Assembly: GCA_937924525.1 (NCBI GenBank)
Contig: CALDSU010000007.1
Span: 124,001-188,000 of the forward strand
Direction: 5' to 3'
Origin: an uncultured Bryobacteraceae bacterium
Lineage (GTDB): Bacteria > Acidobacteriota > Terriglobia > Bryobacterales > Bryobacteraceae
Length of the DNA stretch: 64,000 nucleotides
Positions 8,509-16,753 of this stretch are shown in pieces. Made by a program: the position numbers and the translations under genes. The notes under the pieces are model-generated. The model was not told the origin of the DNA. It ran no database searches and saw nothing but the letters and a program-made list of their open reading frames with translations. The number at the start of each line of letters is the position of its first letter. Within the stretch, counting starts at the first letter, position 1.

Positions 8509-10293
8509 TCAGCGGAACTCCAATCCCCGGACGAGGCCGTGCGCAGCCGGATGCTCTCCGGCGCCTTCCGCGTAGACCGCCAGCACCCGAGCGCCGGCTT
8601 GGGGTCCGCAGACAAACTCGGGCGGACCGTTGCGGACCTGGACGCGGGCCGGGTCGGCAATGCGCAGGCGCAGTTTGCCCTCGATGGACTCCAACACGAA
8701 CGTGAATCCCTGCTCGTCGCATTCGATCTCCCGCAGGGCGGCTTCGACGCGGCGCACCTGGTCGCCGGCTTCGACGAACGGATTCCAATCGGCGGCTTCA
8801 AGGGGGATGCGGGTGGTCTGCAAGAGAACGCGGCCGTTCTCATCGCGGGTGAACCGCACCGCCAGTTCGGTGCGCGCCACGTAATCCAGCCGGGCGGCCT
8901 GGGCGCGCTCGTCGGTGGATGCGGCGTGGGCCGCGGCGGCTGCGGCGGCGGCGCGCGCTTCCTCCCGCTGGCCGAGTTGCAGGAAGGCATCCGCCAGACT
9001 GCTCCAGTAGCTGAAGGCGCGCGCGGGCTTCACTTGGCGCAGCGCGCGAAAATGGGCCACGGCGGCCGCCGGGCGGCCGTCATGGTTCTCCAGCAGCGCT
9101 AAGTGGTAACGTGCGTCCTCGAAAGCAGGGTCCAAGGCGAGAGCGCGTTCCAGCGCCGCGCGGATCTCGGCGGGCGGCGCCCCTGCCTCGCCGGCCAGCA
9201 CGGCGTACCGGAAACAGAGTCCGGCATCCGCGATCCCCCGCTGGAGGGCGAGCTTCCCGTAACGCCGCGCGCCCTCTGGATCGGCTTGCCGCAAGGCGAT
9301 CAAGCCCAGCGCAGCCGCCGTCGCCGCCGCCGGACTTTGCTGTTCCAGGGCGGCGAACCGGACCCGCGCGCGCTCCAAGTCGCCAGCCGCCAGCAGCAGG
9401 TCCGCCAGCATGAAATCAGCTTCCCCGGCGGGCACGTCCGCCACCTCGGGGACGGCAGCCTGCGTTTCCCGCAGCGGGAGGGACAGTCTGGCCCCGGCCC
9501 GCCTGCCGATCCACCGGCGTGCGTCCTCGCCCGCTTCCTCGGGCGACCGGCGATATACGCGGGCGAACGCGTCCCGGCTGGGTTCGCCGCGCAGGATCGC
9601 TTCCACCAGGTGTGGAAACCCCGGCCGGTATGCTGGCGCGAGGGTCAGCAGATGGACGAGCGCCCAGCTTTGCGCGTAGAACAGCGCCGCCTCGTCGCGG
9701 TTCAACCGGCCGGGCATCTCGCGTGGCGCGGCCAGCAGGCTCTCGACCGGCAGCCAGGGACGCCGCCGGAGGGTCTGCGTGTGCGCTGCGATCTCCCCGC
9801 CCAGCGTTCCGGTGTTGGCAGAGAACTCCAGGGTGGAATAAAACTCGGCCAGTCCTTCGCTCAGCCAGGCGGGAAGACGCGCGCCGGCGGCGTGCAGCGT
9901 CAGATGGGCGTATTCATGCGCCGCCATCCGGAACTCCCGGGGCGTCAGTCCGGGCAGTACGATGTAGTCCCGGTTGTCGGCGCCGATGTAGTAGGCGTCG
10001 GAAGCGGGGCGCAACCGATAAGGAGCGAATTCCTGCGTGGAGGCGAATCCGATTACCCGCAGCCTCGGCCGCCCGGAGACCGGGGCCCCGGTTTGCGCCG
10101 CGAAAAAGGCGCGCAATTGGGCAAACCACTGGTGCGCGGCCAGCGCTTCCCGCGGGCCAGCCTGGGCATAGATTTCGAAGTGCTCGCTGCGGGCCACGCT
10201 CCAGGCTAGCGCGGGGGACGCCGCGCTGAGGACGCACAACGCTCCCAGAATCGCCCGGCCAGGCGGGAAAGGGGGCCTTGGTTCGCGGGGCAT
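8509..10293 (-). CDS. Secreted gluzincin-type peptidase-like protein with TPR repeats
   Basis: A 594-aa exported protein. Residues 1-30 look like a signal peptide ending 'ASPALAWS'. A zinc peptidase-like domain follows, with H126-E127-x-x-H130 ('HEYAH') and a downstream 'WLSEGLAEF' whose E146 fits the third zinc ligand of gluzincins (DUF1570/peptidase MA-like). Residues about 280-450 are alanine-rich helical repeats of TPR type ('DARYHLALLENHDGRPAAAVAHF', 'AFSYWSSLADAFLQLGQREEA'). The last ~120 residues are beta-rich with two cysteines. It is the last gene of the sigma/anti-sigma unit, 56 nt after the Spy-like gene, so it may be one output of that regulon (inference). Peptidase activity is plausible because all three ligands are present, but the substrate is unknown. 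Confidence 0.75.
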   Translation of the reverse strand: MPREPRPPFPPGRAILGALCVLSAASPALAWSVARSEHFEIYAQAGPREALAAHQWFAQLRAFFAAQTGAPVSGRPRLRVIGFASTQEFAPYRLRPASDAYYIGADNRDYIVLPGLTPREFRMAAHEYAHLTLHAAGARLPAWLSEGLAEFYSTLEFSANTGTLGGEIAAHTQTLRRRPWLPVESLLAAPREMPGRLNRDEAALFYAQSWALVHLLTLAPAYRPGFPHLVEAILRGEPSRDAFARVYRRSPEEAGEDARRWIGRRAGARLSLPLRETQAAVPEVADVPAGEADFMLADLLLAAGDLERARVRFAALEQQSPAAATAAALGLIALRQADPEGARRYGKLALQRGIADAGLCFRYAVLAGEAGAPPAEIRAALERALALDPAFEDARYHLALLENHDGRPAAAVAHFRALRQVKPARAFSYWSSLADAFLQLGQREEARAAAAAAAAHAASTDERAQAARLDYVARTELAVRFTRDENGRVLLQTTRIPLEAADWNPFVEAGDQVRRVEAALREIECDEQGFTFVLESIEGKLRLRIADPARVQVRNGPPEFVCGPQAGARVLAVYAEGAGEHPAAHGLVRGLEFR

Positions 10294-10349
10294 GGGCGCA
10301 CCTGAATGCCGGATTCCTGGCGCCAGCAGGACGGAAAGGGTGGGCGGCC

Positions 10350-10712
10350 TTAGCGCGCCGAAGAGTCCAGCACCATTTTCTCGAATTTCTTCCGCTGGAC
10401 GTCGTTCAGGATGGTGAGAATCTTCGTGCGTCCGTCGCTCAGGACACTGCGGTAGTACATGGTGAAGTCGTCCAGGATGGATTCGATTTCACGCTCCTGC
10501 TCGGCGGTCAGGTTGAGCTCCTGCTTCCACTTTTGCAGGGAGTGCGCGCGGCCTGCCTCCGTCCAAAAGGGCTCGGGCTTCGCCGCGACAGTCCGCGCCC
10601 GATACGCGCGGTAGGTGGCGGCGCCGGCCAGACCACCCAGCAGGAATACCCCTACCAGCACAGCGAAGCCGATCAGGCGGCACTGTGCGCGGGATCTGCC
10701 ATGGGTGTTCAT
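10350..10712 (-). CDS. Spy/heavy-metal-sensor-like periplasmic protein
   Basis: A 120-aa protein starting at ATG 10712 ('MNTHGRSRAQCR'). One N-terminal transmembrane or signal segment ('LIGFAVLVGVFLLGGLAGAATY') precedes a helical domain reading 'WKQELNLTAEQEREIESILDDF' and 'RTKILTILNDVQRKKFEKM'. This 'LNLTxEQ...I..IL...ILNxxQRxKF' pattern is that of the LTXXQ/CpxP-Spy and CnrY/CnrX-like sensor family. Its place after a sigma factor and a zinc anti-sigma factor (13-nt gap) supports a role in sensing envelope stress or as a target of that response. An upstream in-frame ATG at 10808 would overlap the anti-sigma gene by about 80 nt and adds a non-conserved arginine/serine-rich segment, so it was not chosen. 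Confidence 0.75.
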   Translation of the reverse strand: MNTHGRSRAQCRLIGFAVLVGVFLLGGLAGAATYRAYRARTVAAKPEPFWTEAGRAHSLQKWKQELNLTAEQEREIESILDDFTMYYRSVLSDGRTKILTILNDVQRKKFEKMVLDSSAR

Positions 10713-10725
10713 GCGGCGCGATCCT

Positions 10726-11190
10726 TCACTGCTGGTAGCTGGCGAGCGTGTACAACATGTGCCCGCGGGAGGCATCCGGCGCCGGCGCGAACTGGCGGTA
10801 CCCTTCATCCATGGCGATCACCTGCTCGGCGCTCGGCAGCGTCATGTACTCCGGCTCTCCGGAGAGAAACGCGCCGCCCACCAATGCCAGAAACAACAGG
10901 GACGCCAGGGCCAGCCGGCGGGCAAACAGCGGCTGGATCAGCAACGACCAAAGGGAACTTTCTTCCTCCTGCTCGATGCGGGCCGACACCCGGGCGTAAA
11001 AGCCGGGGTCGGGAACCACCGGAGCGGGATCGCGCAAGGATTCGAAGAGGCTGGACATGCTTTGCATGGCCTCCACCTCTTCTCGGCAAGCCGGGCAGTT
11101 CGCCAGATGTGTTTCGAAGTTTGTGCGAGATGCCGAATCCAGGGAACCCGAAAGATAGTCTTCAAGACTGTCCTGAATCAGTTGGTGCAT
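10726..11190 (-). CDS. Anti-sigma factor with zinc-binding ZAS domain
   Basis: A 154-aa inner-membrane regulator. Starting at ATG 11190, preceded by AGAAGG at a 4-nt spacing, the cytoplasmic domain contains the zinc motif H28-x3-C32-x2-C35 ('HLANCPAC'), the signature of anti-sigma factors that hold ECF sigma factors inactive. A single transmembrane helix ('LALASLLFLALVGGAFL') lies around residues 93-109, followed by a ~45-residue extracytoplasmic tail. It follows the sigma gene by about 120 nt and precedes a Spy-like gene by 13 nt. In this family, signals outside the cytoplasm release the sigma factor. The longer reading from 11277 adds 29 charged residues without homology and lacks a ribosome site. 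Confidence 0.85.
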   Translation of the reverse strand: MHQLIQDSLEDYLSGSLDSASRTNFETHLANCPACREEVEAMQSMSSLFESLRDPAPVVPDPGFYARVSARIEQEEESSLWSLLIQPLFARRLALASLLFLALVGGAFLSGEPEYMTLPSAEQVIAMDEGYRQFAPAPDASRGHMLYTLASYQQ

Positions 11191-11311
11191 ACGACCTTCT
11201 TCCCAAGAATCTGCGCTTCTCCCCAAGCGCTTCGCCTCCCGCGGCTCGTGTGCCGGCCGCTTCGGAGTTTGAGCCATTTCCCTACCTTTATCACCTTACA
11301 ACAAAACATGG

Positions 11312-12001
11312 TCAGTCCGATGCCGCCACCGGGCGGCCAATGCGCTGAGCGGCCTTGATCAGCTTCTGGCGGGCTCGAAACAGCTTCACCTTGATGGTAT
11401 TCTCGTTCAAGCCCGTCATCTCGGCCAATTCCTCCACCGAGTGCCCTTCCACTTCCTTGAGCATCAACAGATTCCGCTCCTCTTCACTGACCTTGGAGAG
11501 GAGCTTGATCAAGTAATCCCGGTTCGCCAGGTGAGCGTCCGCCAGCGGTTGCTGGTCGGTTAACGGGTCGGTGTGCTCCACCCGCCGCACCTCGTCCTCG
11601 CTCAGATCGCTTTCATAAACCAGCTTGCGTACCTTCTTCTTCCGCAAGTAGTCGTAACACTCGTTCACGGTGATCTTGTAGATCCACGTGATCAGCGAAC
11701 TGCGGAAATCGAACTTGCCGATGGAAAAGTAAATTTTGGCAAACACCTGTTGGGCGATATCCTCCACATCATTGCGCTGCCGCACAATGCCGTGGATGAT
11801 GGAAAACACCTTGGACTGATAGCGTTCCACGATTTCGCGGAACGCGCGGTCCTCGCCCGCTTGCGCGCGCCTGACCAGCGCTCCTTCCTGGGAACTCTGA
11901 TAGTCCACTCGACTCTTGGTCGCGGCTGGTGGATTGAGCACGCTCGCCTTCCCGCCAGGGGTTAGCGCCGTTTGCGGAAACACGCCAGTCAGGAGTCCCA
12001 T
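11312..12001 (-). CDS. ECF-type RNA polymerase sigma factor (sigma-70 family)
   Basis: Sigma factor of about 229 aa with region 2 ('FREIVERYQSKVFSIIHGIV', 'DVEDIAQQVFAKIY', 'LITWIYKITVNECYDYLRKKK') and region 4 ('LSKVSEEERNLLMLKEVEGHS', 'ELAEMTGLNENTIKVKLFRAR'), joined by a ~45-residue acidic linker. Region 3 and region 1 are absent, as in the ECF group. A zinc anti-sigma gene follows on the same strand, the classical arrangement. It directs transcription of an envelope-related regulon, probably including its own unit. Start: ATG 12001 has AGGG three nt upstream; a GTG at 12031 extends it by ten residues but has no ribosome site. The first ~40 residues before region 2 are unusually long and Pro/Gly-rich. 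Confidence 0.88.
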   Translation of the reverse strand: MGLLTGVFPQTALTPGGKASVLNPPAATKSRVDYQSSQEGALVRRAQAGEDRAFREIVERYQSKVFSIIHGIVRQRNDVEDIAQQVFAKIYFSIGKFDFRSSLITWIYKITVNECYDYLRKKKVRKLVYESDLSEDEVRRVEHTDPLTDQQPLADAHLANRDYLIKLLSKVSEEERNLLMLKEVEGHSVEELAEMTGLNENTIKVKLFRARQKLIKAAQRIGRPVAASD

Positions 12002-12199
12002 ACACCCTGTCGGACGCGCTCTTTTCTCCACGGGTTTCAGAGGTTTTGCGCCTCCTGCACCCGGCCTAGCGATCTCCTGTATGAAGATAGCAGAATTGGA
12101 GCGCGAAACTTGCGCACGCTATCGGCCCCCGGCCTCAGGAGGAACGCGGGCCGATCGACGACTCCGCCCCTTCGCAACTTTTCGTTCCCGGCGGCATCG

Positions 12200-12205
12200 T
12201 ATACT
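12200..12205 (+). promoter_or_regulatory. Candidate -10 element for the erpA-like gene
   Basis: TATACT (one mismatch to TATAAT) lies 35 nt before ATG 12241. A GGTGGAG ribosome site sits between them. The -35 region is not clear. Confidence 0.4.
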
Positions 12206-12240
12206 GATGAGAGCAGCTTTGCCTGTGGTGGAGATGGATC

Positions 12241-12564
12241 ATGATTCAACTGACGGAACGTGCCGTAGATAAGGTGAAAGAGATTCTGGACCAGCAGGAT
12301 CCCAAGCCGGCTGGCCTGCGCATTGCCGTGGTGGGCGGCGGCTGCTCGGGATTCTCCTATTCCATGGCCTTCGAAGCGAGCCCGAACATGCTCGATAAGA
12401 CGTACGATTACAGTGGTTTGCGGGTCTTCGTGGACCAAGCCAGCCTGCTGTACCTGGACGGGTGCGAAGTCGACTACGTCGAAACGCTCGAAGGAGCGGG
12501 GTTTAAGTTCAATAACCCCAACGTAAAGTCGACCTGCGGTTGCGGCAGTTCCTTCAGCGCGTAA
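12241..12564 (+). CDS. erpA: Iron-sulfur cluster carrier/insertion protein, IscA/ErpA (HesB) family
   Basis: A-type Fe-S carrier of 107 aa, the normal size. It passes [4Fe-4S] or [2Fe-2S] clusters to apo-enzymes in the cytosol. The three canonical cysteines are present: C35 in 'VVGGGCSGFSY', and C99 and C101 in 'STCGCGSSFS'. C75 is an extra, non-canonical cysteine. Typical family features 'LTERAVDKVKEIL', 'LRIAVVGGGCSG' and 'GAGFKFNNPNVK' are all there. It stands alone between divergent sigma-factor and propeller genes, not in an isc or suf operon, which fits ErpA better than IscA. A good ribosome site and a candidate -10 box lie upstream, and a strong terminator follows. Clients in this window could be the Nfn-type flavoprotein, RimO and AddB (inference). 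Confidence 0.9.
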   Translation: MIQLTERAVDKVKEILDQQDPKPAGLRIAVVGGGCSGFSYSMAFEASPNMLDKTYDYSGLRVFVDQASLLYLDGCEVDYVETLEGAGFKFNNPNVKSTCGCGSSFSA

Positions 12565-12604
12565 AGAACGCCGGGGGTTCCCGGCCCGCATTCCGGATTG
12601 GAAG

Positions 12605-12646
12605 CCTCGGCGGACCACGAAAGCGTGGCCGCCGGGGTTTTCGTTT
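12605..12646 (+). terminator. Rho-independent terminator after erpA
   Basis: A 14-bp stem with one bulged A (12605-12619 with 12624-12637) and an AAAG loop is followed by TTTTCGTTTT. It separates erpA from the next operon. Confidence 0.9.
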
Positions 12647-12684
12647 TGTCGCGCCCCGACTGTCCCAAGCCGCGGACGGTGAGG

Positions 12685-12690
12685 TAGCCT
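12685..12690 (+). promoter_or_regulatory. TANNNT -10-like element 8 nt before the start of the propeller gene
   Basis: TAGCCT ends 8 nt before ATG 12699, which has no ribosome site. The geometry is that of a leaderless transcript heading the 12699-20032 operon. It is one of several such sites in the window. Confidence 0.4.
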
Positions 12691-12698
12691 AAGAGTTC

Positions 12699-13757
12699 AT
12701 GCGGCTCATCCTCTGGTGGAGTGTACTGGCTGCGGCAGGGATGGCCGCGTCGCCGCCTGGCGCTGCCCTGGATCGCGACGCGGTCGCTCTGCAACGGGAA
12801 ATCGCCGCCAAAGGTTGGATCGTCTACTCCGCGATTACCGACCGCGGCGACTGGGACCTGTTTCGCTCTCGCCCGGACGGCTCGGAGCGCCAAAACCTGA
12901 CGCGCACCGCCGAGACTCATGAAGTAGGAGGACGCTTTTCGCCGGACGGCCGGCGGGTCCTGTTCCGGCGTATCGCCAAAGACACCAAATTCAACCACGA
13001 CCGGTGGGGCGCGATGGGCCAGTTGGTGATTGCGAACGCCGACGGAACGAACCCCGTCGCGAAGGGAGCTGCCGGCGACTACCCCTGGGCGTCCTGGAGT
13101 CCGGACGGCAGGCAGGTGGCCTGCCTCACCAAGACTGGCATCGAGATCCGGGACCTTGCCAGCGGCCGCGTGACGCGCACGCTCGACCGGCGCGGCATTT
13201 ACCAGCAATTGTTCTGGTCTCCGGACGGCCGCTGGTTCACCGGAACGGCCAATACCTATGGCGAAAACTGGACCGTGATCCGGATCCACGCGGAAACCGG
13301 CGAAGCCAACCCCGTACACACGTTCCAGAATTGTACGCCGGACTGGTCCCCCGACTCGAAGCGGATCGTTTTTTCCTCACGCCCGGCGAACCAGGGAGAC
13401 GACGAAGGACTCTCCCAAGCCGCCGGACAGAAGCCGGAATACGGCTGGACCCAGTTGCTGATCGCGGACGGGGACGGCGCCAACCGGATGCTTGTCTACG
13501 GCGAGGACGGGCGGCACATTTATGGCGGCGCCTTGTCCCCCGACGGCAGGTACGTGCTGTTTACCCGCGCGGCGCGCGACGGCGGCATGGCCGACGCGAC
13601 CATTCACCTCATGCGCCTGCGCGACGCCCCCATCGTCGGCGGCGTCAGCGCGGCCCTTCGCAAGCGCTATCCCCAGGCGAAACGCGGTCCGGTGGCCCCC
13701 GTCGCCATGGGATGGGAACCCCACTGGAGTAGCGGCCCGGCGGCGGGAAGCAAATGA
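12699..13757 (+). CDS. Secreted TolB-like beta-propeller protein (PD40/WD40-like repeats)
   Basis: A 352-aa exported protein with a short signal peptide ('LILWWSVLAAAGMAAS'). Repeats of the TolB/PD40 kind are visible as 'GRFSPDGRRVLFRR', 'WASWSPDGRQVACL', 'QLFWSPDGRWF', 'PDWSPDSKRIVFSS' and 'GALSPDGRYVLFTRA', spaced about 45-50 residues, giving a six-bladed propeller. 'WDLFRSRPDGSERQNLT' is the strand pattern common to these folds. Propellers of this class bind proteins or glycans in the periplasm; the exact partner is unknown. It is the first gene of a tight operon and its ATGA overlaps the next start. The operon continues with acyltransferases, so a periplasmic scaffolding role in surface modification is possible (inference). 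Confidence 0.8.
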   Translation: MRLILWWSVLAAAGMAASPPGAALDRDAVALQREIAAKGWIVYSAITDRGDWDLFRSRPDGSERQNLTRTAETHEVGGRFSPDGRRVLFRRIAKDTKFNHDRWGAMGQLVIANADGTNPVAKGAAGDYPWASWSPDGRQVACLTKTGIEIRDLASGRVTRTLDRRGIYQQLFWSPDGRWFTGTANTYGENWTVIRIHAETGEANPVHTFQNCTPDWSPDSKRIVFSSRPANQGDDEGLSQAAGQKPEYGWTQLLIADGDGANRMLVYGEDGRHIYGGALSPDGRYVLFTRAARDGGMADATIHLMRLRDAPIVGGVSAALRKRYPQAKRGPVAPVAMGWEPHWSSGPAAGSK

Positions 13758-14197
13758 GAGCTTTGGTGGCGCCGATGTGTCTTGCCCTGGCCGCCTGCGC
13801 GACCGCGCCCGCCCCGGCAGATCCGGAATTGTCTTCGCTCGGCAAGCACGAGGTGACCGCCGAACTGGTGGAGATTCCTGGCCCCTTCCCCGCGAACGAC
13901 CTGTACAATTACGCCTTTGTGTTCAAGTACCGCGTACGGCAGGTACACCGCGGCAGCGTGCCGGCCGGAGAGATTCTCGTCGGTCACTACAACCCGCGCA
14001 AGGCGCGCGCCGCCGCCGCGGACGAAGAGTCCGGCAAGATCGGCGGGCGCCTGGAGCAGTTCCGCGCGGGCGACGTGCATCGCATGGCCCTGGAGGAACC
14101 GCTCGATCACCATTGGATAGGCGGGATCATCGACAAATACTTCGAGCAGAAAGGCACGCGGTATTGGGCGGTATGGACGAATCCAGCCTCCCGCTGA
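13754..14197 (+). CDS. Small lipoprotein of unknown function
   Basis: A 147-aa lipoprotein whose signal peptide ends in the lipobox 'LAAC' (C15). The mature part is hydrophilic, with 'HEVTAELVEIPGPFPANDLYNYAF' and 'VFKYRVRQVHRGSVPAGEILVGHYNP', which suggests a compact beta domain of OB-fold-like type. Its start overlaps the stop of the propeller gene by 4 nt (ATGA), and the MBOAT gene begins 3 nt after its stop, so all three are surely cotranscribed. The family was not recognised. The 'LVGHYNPRKA' segment recurs in acidobacterial proteins next to AlgI/AlgJ-like genes in my memory, but I cannot verify this here. Confidence 0.75.
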   Translation: MRALVAPMCLALAACATAPAPADPELSSLGKHEVTAELVEIPGPFPANDLYNYAFVFKYRVRQVHRGSVPAGEILVGHYNPRKARAAAADEESGKIGGRLEQFRAGDVHRMALEEPLDHHWIGGIIDKYFEQKGTRYWAVWTNPASR

Positions 14198-14200
14198 ACG

Positions 14201-15598
14201 ATGGTTTTTACTTCCCACGTCTTCCTGTTCTATTACCTGCCCCTTGTCCTGCTGATCTACTACCTGTTGCCGCGGGGCCGCAACGCCTTCCTGACCGCGG
14301 CCAGCTATGTCTTCTACGGCTGGTGGGAGCCCTGGTTCGTGTTGCTGATGCTGGCCTCGACGATTCTGGATTTCGTATGTGGCGGCATCATCGGCAATCC
14401 CGCTTCTTCGCCGGCGCGGCGCAAGAGCGCGCTGCTGGCCGCTATCTGCGGAGACTTGGGCCTGCTAGCGTTCTTCAAGTACTACACGTTCACCGCCGAG
14501 AACCTGAACCGGCTGGCGGGCGTTTTCGGCATGAATGCCCTGCCGGCGCTCGAGGTCGTCCTGCCGATCGGCATTTCCTTCTATACCTTCGAGAGCCTCA
14601 GCTACACGATCGACGTCTATCGGGGGACGGCGAAGCCGGCGCGCACGTTTTCCGATATTTCGTGCTTTGTGAGCCTGTTCCCCCACTTGGTGGCCGGACC
14701 GATCGTTCGGTACAACGTGCTGGCCGAACAGATCGCCCGCCGGGATCATACCTGGGAGAAATTCAGCTATGGCGTAGCGCTGTTTATGGCCGGGTTCGCC
14801 AAGAAGATCCTGCTGGCGAATCCGATGGGCGCCGTGGCTGACGAGATCTTCGGCGCAGCCTCGCCGCGCGCCCTGGAAGCCTGGTTTGGCGTGACCGCCT
14901 ACGCTTTTCAGATCTACTTCGATTTCTCCGGCTATTCGGATATGGCGATCGGCCTGGGCCGGATGTTCGGCTTTCTCATCCCGATCAACTTCGCTTCGCC
15001 GTACCGCTCGGAGAGTATCACGGAGTTCTGGCGGCGTTGGCACATCTCGCTGTCCACCTGGCTGCGCGACTATCTCTACATTCCTCTGGGCGGAAACCGG
15101 CGGGGTAGCCGGCGAACATACCTGAACCTGGCGCTGGTCATGCTGCTGGGAGGATTGTGGCACGGCGCCAACTGGACGTTCGTCGCCTGGGGCGCCTACC
15201 ATGGAGCGCTGCTGGCCTTCGAGCGGTGGATGGGCAAGACTTCGGCCTACTGGTTCCTGCCGCTTTGGGGACGCCGCGGCGTCACCTTCCTGCTGGTGCT
15301 GTTTTCCTGGGTGCTGTTCCGCGCGCCGGATTTCGCCCACGCGCAGCGGTTTTTCGCTAGTCTTTTCGGCTTGGGCGGCGATCCCAACGCGGGGTTGCTC
15401 GCCGGGCTCGTCTACAGCCCGTACACGCTGGCGGTGTTTGCGCTGAGCGCGTGGTTTGCGTTCCAGAAGACGGAGATTTACGAGTGGCTCGACGAATTGA
15501 CGTGGCCCAAGGCCGCCGTGCTCGCGCCTGCCTTTGCCGCGGCCGTCGCGGTGATGTGGACGCAGGCGTTCAATCCTTTTCTTTACTATCAATTCTGA
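14201..15598 (+). CDS. MBOAT-family O-acyltransferase (AlgI-like)
   Basis: A 465-aa multi-pass inner-membrane protein with about 10-12 hydrophobic segments. AlgI-like proteins move acetyl groups from a cytoplasmic donor across the membrane for O-acetylation of exported polysaccharide. The invariant MBOAT histidine is H321 in 'LWHGANW'. Other family marks are 'LPIGISFYTFESLSYTIDVYRG', 'FPHLVAGPIVRY', 'FDFSGYSDMAIGLGRMFGF', and 'NFASPYRSESITEFWRRWHISL' with 'WLRDYLYIPLGGNRRG'. Length matches AlgI (about 500 aa). An AlgJ/AlgX-like gene follows 4 nt later, the standard pairing. No alginate or cellulose synthase genes are nearby, so the acceptor is not alginate by context and remains unknown. The N-terminus begins with 'MVFTSHVFLFYYLPLVLLIYY', as usual for the family. 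Confidence 0.92.
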   Translation: MVFTSHVFLFYYLPLVLLIYYLLPRGRNAFLTAASYVFYGWWEPWFVLLMLASTILDFVCGGIIGNPASSPARRKSALLAAICGDLGLLAFFKYYTFTAENLNRLAGVFGMNALPALEVVLPIGISFYTFESLSYTIDVYRGTAKPARTFSDISCFVSLFPHLVAGPIVRYNVLAEQIARRDHTWEKFSYGVALFMAGFAKKILLANPMGAVADEIFGAASPRALEAWFGVTAYAFQIYFDFSGYSDMAIGLGRMFGFLIPINFASPYRSESITEFWRRWHISLSTWLRDYLYIPLGGNRRGSRRTYLNLALVMLLGGLWHGANWTFVAWGAYHGALLAFERWMGKTSAYWFLPLWGRRGVTFLLVLFSWVLFRAPDFAHAQRFFASLFGLGGDPNAGLLAGLVYSPYTLAVFALSAWFAFQKTEIYEWLDELTWPKAAVLAPAFAAAVAVMWTQAFNPFLYYQF

Positions 15599-15602
15599 GG
15601 CC

Positions 15603-16745
15603 ATGAAAAGCGGCTGGCGCCAGGCACAGATCGGCATCTTCCTGGCGGCGATCGCCGTTCCGCCCCTCGTGCAGACGGGCATTGAGGTGGCGAGCGGCCG
15701 GACGCCGCAGGTGCTCAGCCTGCTCCGCATCCGCCCGTCGGAGGCGAATTTGCGCGCGTTTGAGCGGGAGCTTGAGGAGGCCTCGTGGCTGGCGGGACCG
15801 GTGCGGCGCGCCGTCCAGGACGCGTGGTGGCGGGGGTTTGGCTACGCCGGCGACCAGGTCGCCGCCGGCCGCGACGGTTGGCTGTTCTACCGGCAGGACG
15901 TGCGGTACCTGGTGGAGCCCGCAGGGGGAGACCCGCCCCGTGACGCCTGGCGGGCGATCCTAGACTTTCGGGATCAACTCGCGGCGCGGGGCATCGCCTT
16001 GCTAGTGTGCCCGGCGCCGTCCAAAGCCTCGATTTACCCGGAGCGATTGACCCGGCACGCGCCCCGGAAAGTGGTGTCGCCCACCCTCGACACGCTGCGG
16101 CGCCTCCGCGAAGCGGGCGTCGAAACAATGGACTGGTTCCGGCTTTTTCAGGACGCGCGGCAGCGGCGCTCCGGCGAGCCTCACTATCTGCGGCTGGACA
16201 CACACTGGACCGCGGAAACCGCGCGGCTCGCCGCGGAAGCCACGGGCCGCCGCGTGCTGGAACTTGGTTGGCTGCCCGGAGGGATGGTAGATTATCACCT
16301 CCGTCCGGTCCACGTATCGCGCTCCGGGGACTTGGCCCGCATGCTGGGATGGGAGCATCCGGCGGTCGGCCTGGGCCGCGAAACCGTGGCGTGCCACCAG
16401 GTGGTCCGTTCCGATACCGGCGAGCGGTATCAGGATGACCCCGCCTCGCCGGTGCTGGTGCTCGGAGACAGTTTCCTCCAGGTCTTCCAGGCCGATGAGC
16501 CGCTGGCTGCGGGATGGATCGCGCAGTTGGCCCGGGTGCTGCGGCGGCCCGTGACTTCGCTGGTGCGCAACGGCGGCGGCGCCACGCTGGTCAGGCAGGA
16601 ACTGAGCCGGCGTCCCGCGCTGCTGACCGGCAAGCGGGTGGTCATCTGGGAGTTCGCCGAGCGCGACCTGCGGTTCGGGATGGAAGGCTGGCAGCGCGTG
16701 ACGCTTCCTCCGGCCGGTCCGCTGCCCTCCGCTCCGATACCATAA
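15603..16745 (+). CDS. AlgJ/AlgX-like SGNH O-acetyltransferase
   Basis: A 380-aa membrane-anchored periplasmic protein with one N-terminal hydrophobic segment. It has the AlgJ/AlgX catalytic set: D199 and H201 in 'LDTHWT', and a nucleophile S290 in 'LGDSFLQVF'. Further family marks are 'GRDGWLFYRQDVRYL' and 'CPAPSKASIYPERLT'. These enzymes accept the acetyl group delivered by an MBOAT partner and place it on a sugar hydroxyl of an exported glycan. It lies 4 nt after the MBOAT gene and 8 nt before the dioxygenase gene. No carbohydrate-binding module is seen after the SGNH domain, so substrate capture may rely on another protein. Confidence 0.88.
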   Translation: MKSGWRQAQIGIFLAAIAVPPLVQTGIEVASGRTPQVLSLLRIRPSEANLRAFERELEEASWLAGPVRRAVQDAWWRGFGYAGDQVAAGRDGWLFYRQDVRYLVEPAGGDPPRDAWRAILDFRDQLAARGIALLVCPAPSKASIYPERLTRHAPRKVVSPTLDTLRRLREAGVETMDWFRLFQDARQRRSGEPHYLRLDTHWTAETARLAAEATGRRVLELGWLPGGMVDYHLRPVHVSRSGDLARMLGWEHPAVGLGRETVACHQVVRSDTGERYQDDPASPVLVLGDSFLQVFQADEPLAAGWIAQLARVLRRPVTSLVRNGGGATLVRQELSRRPALLTGKRVVIWEFAERDLRFGMEGWQRVTLPPAGPLPSAPIP

Positions 16746-16753
16746 GAACACGT

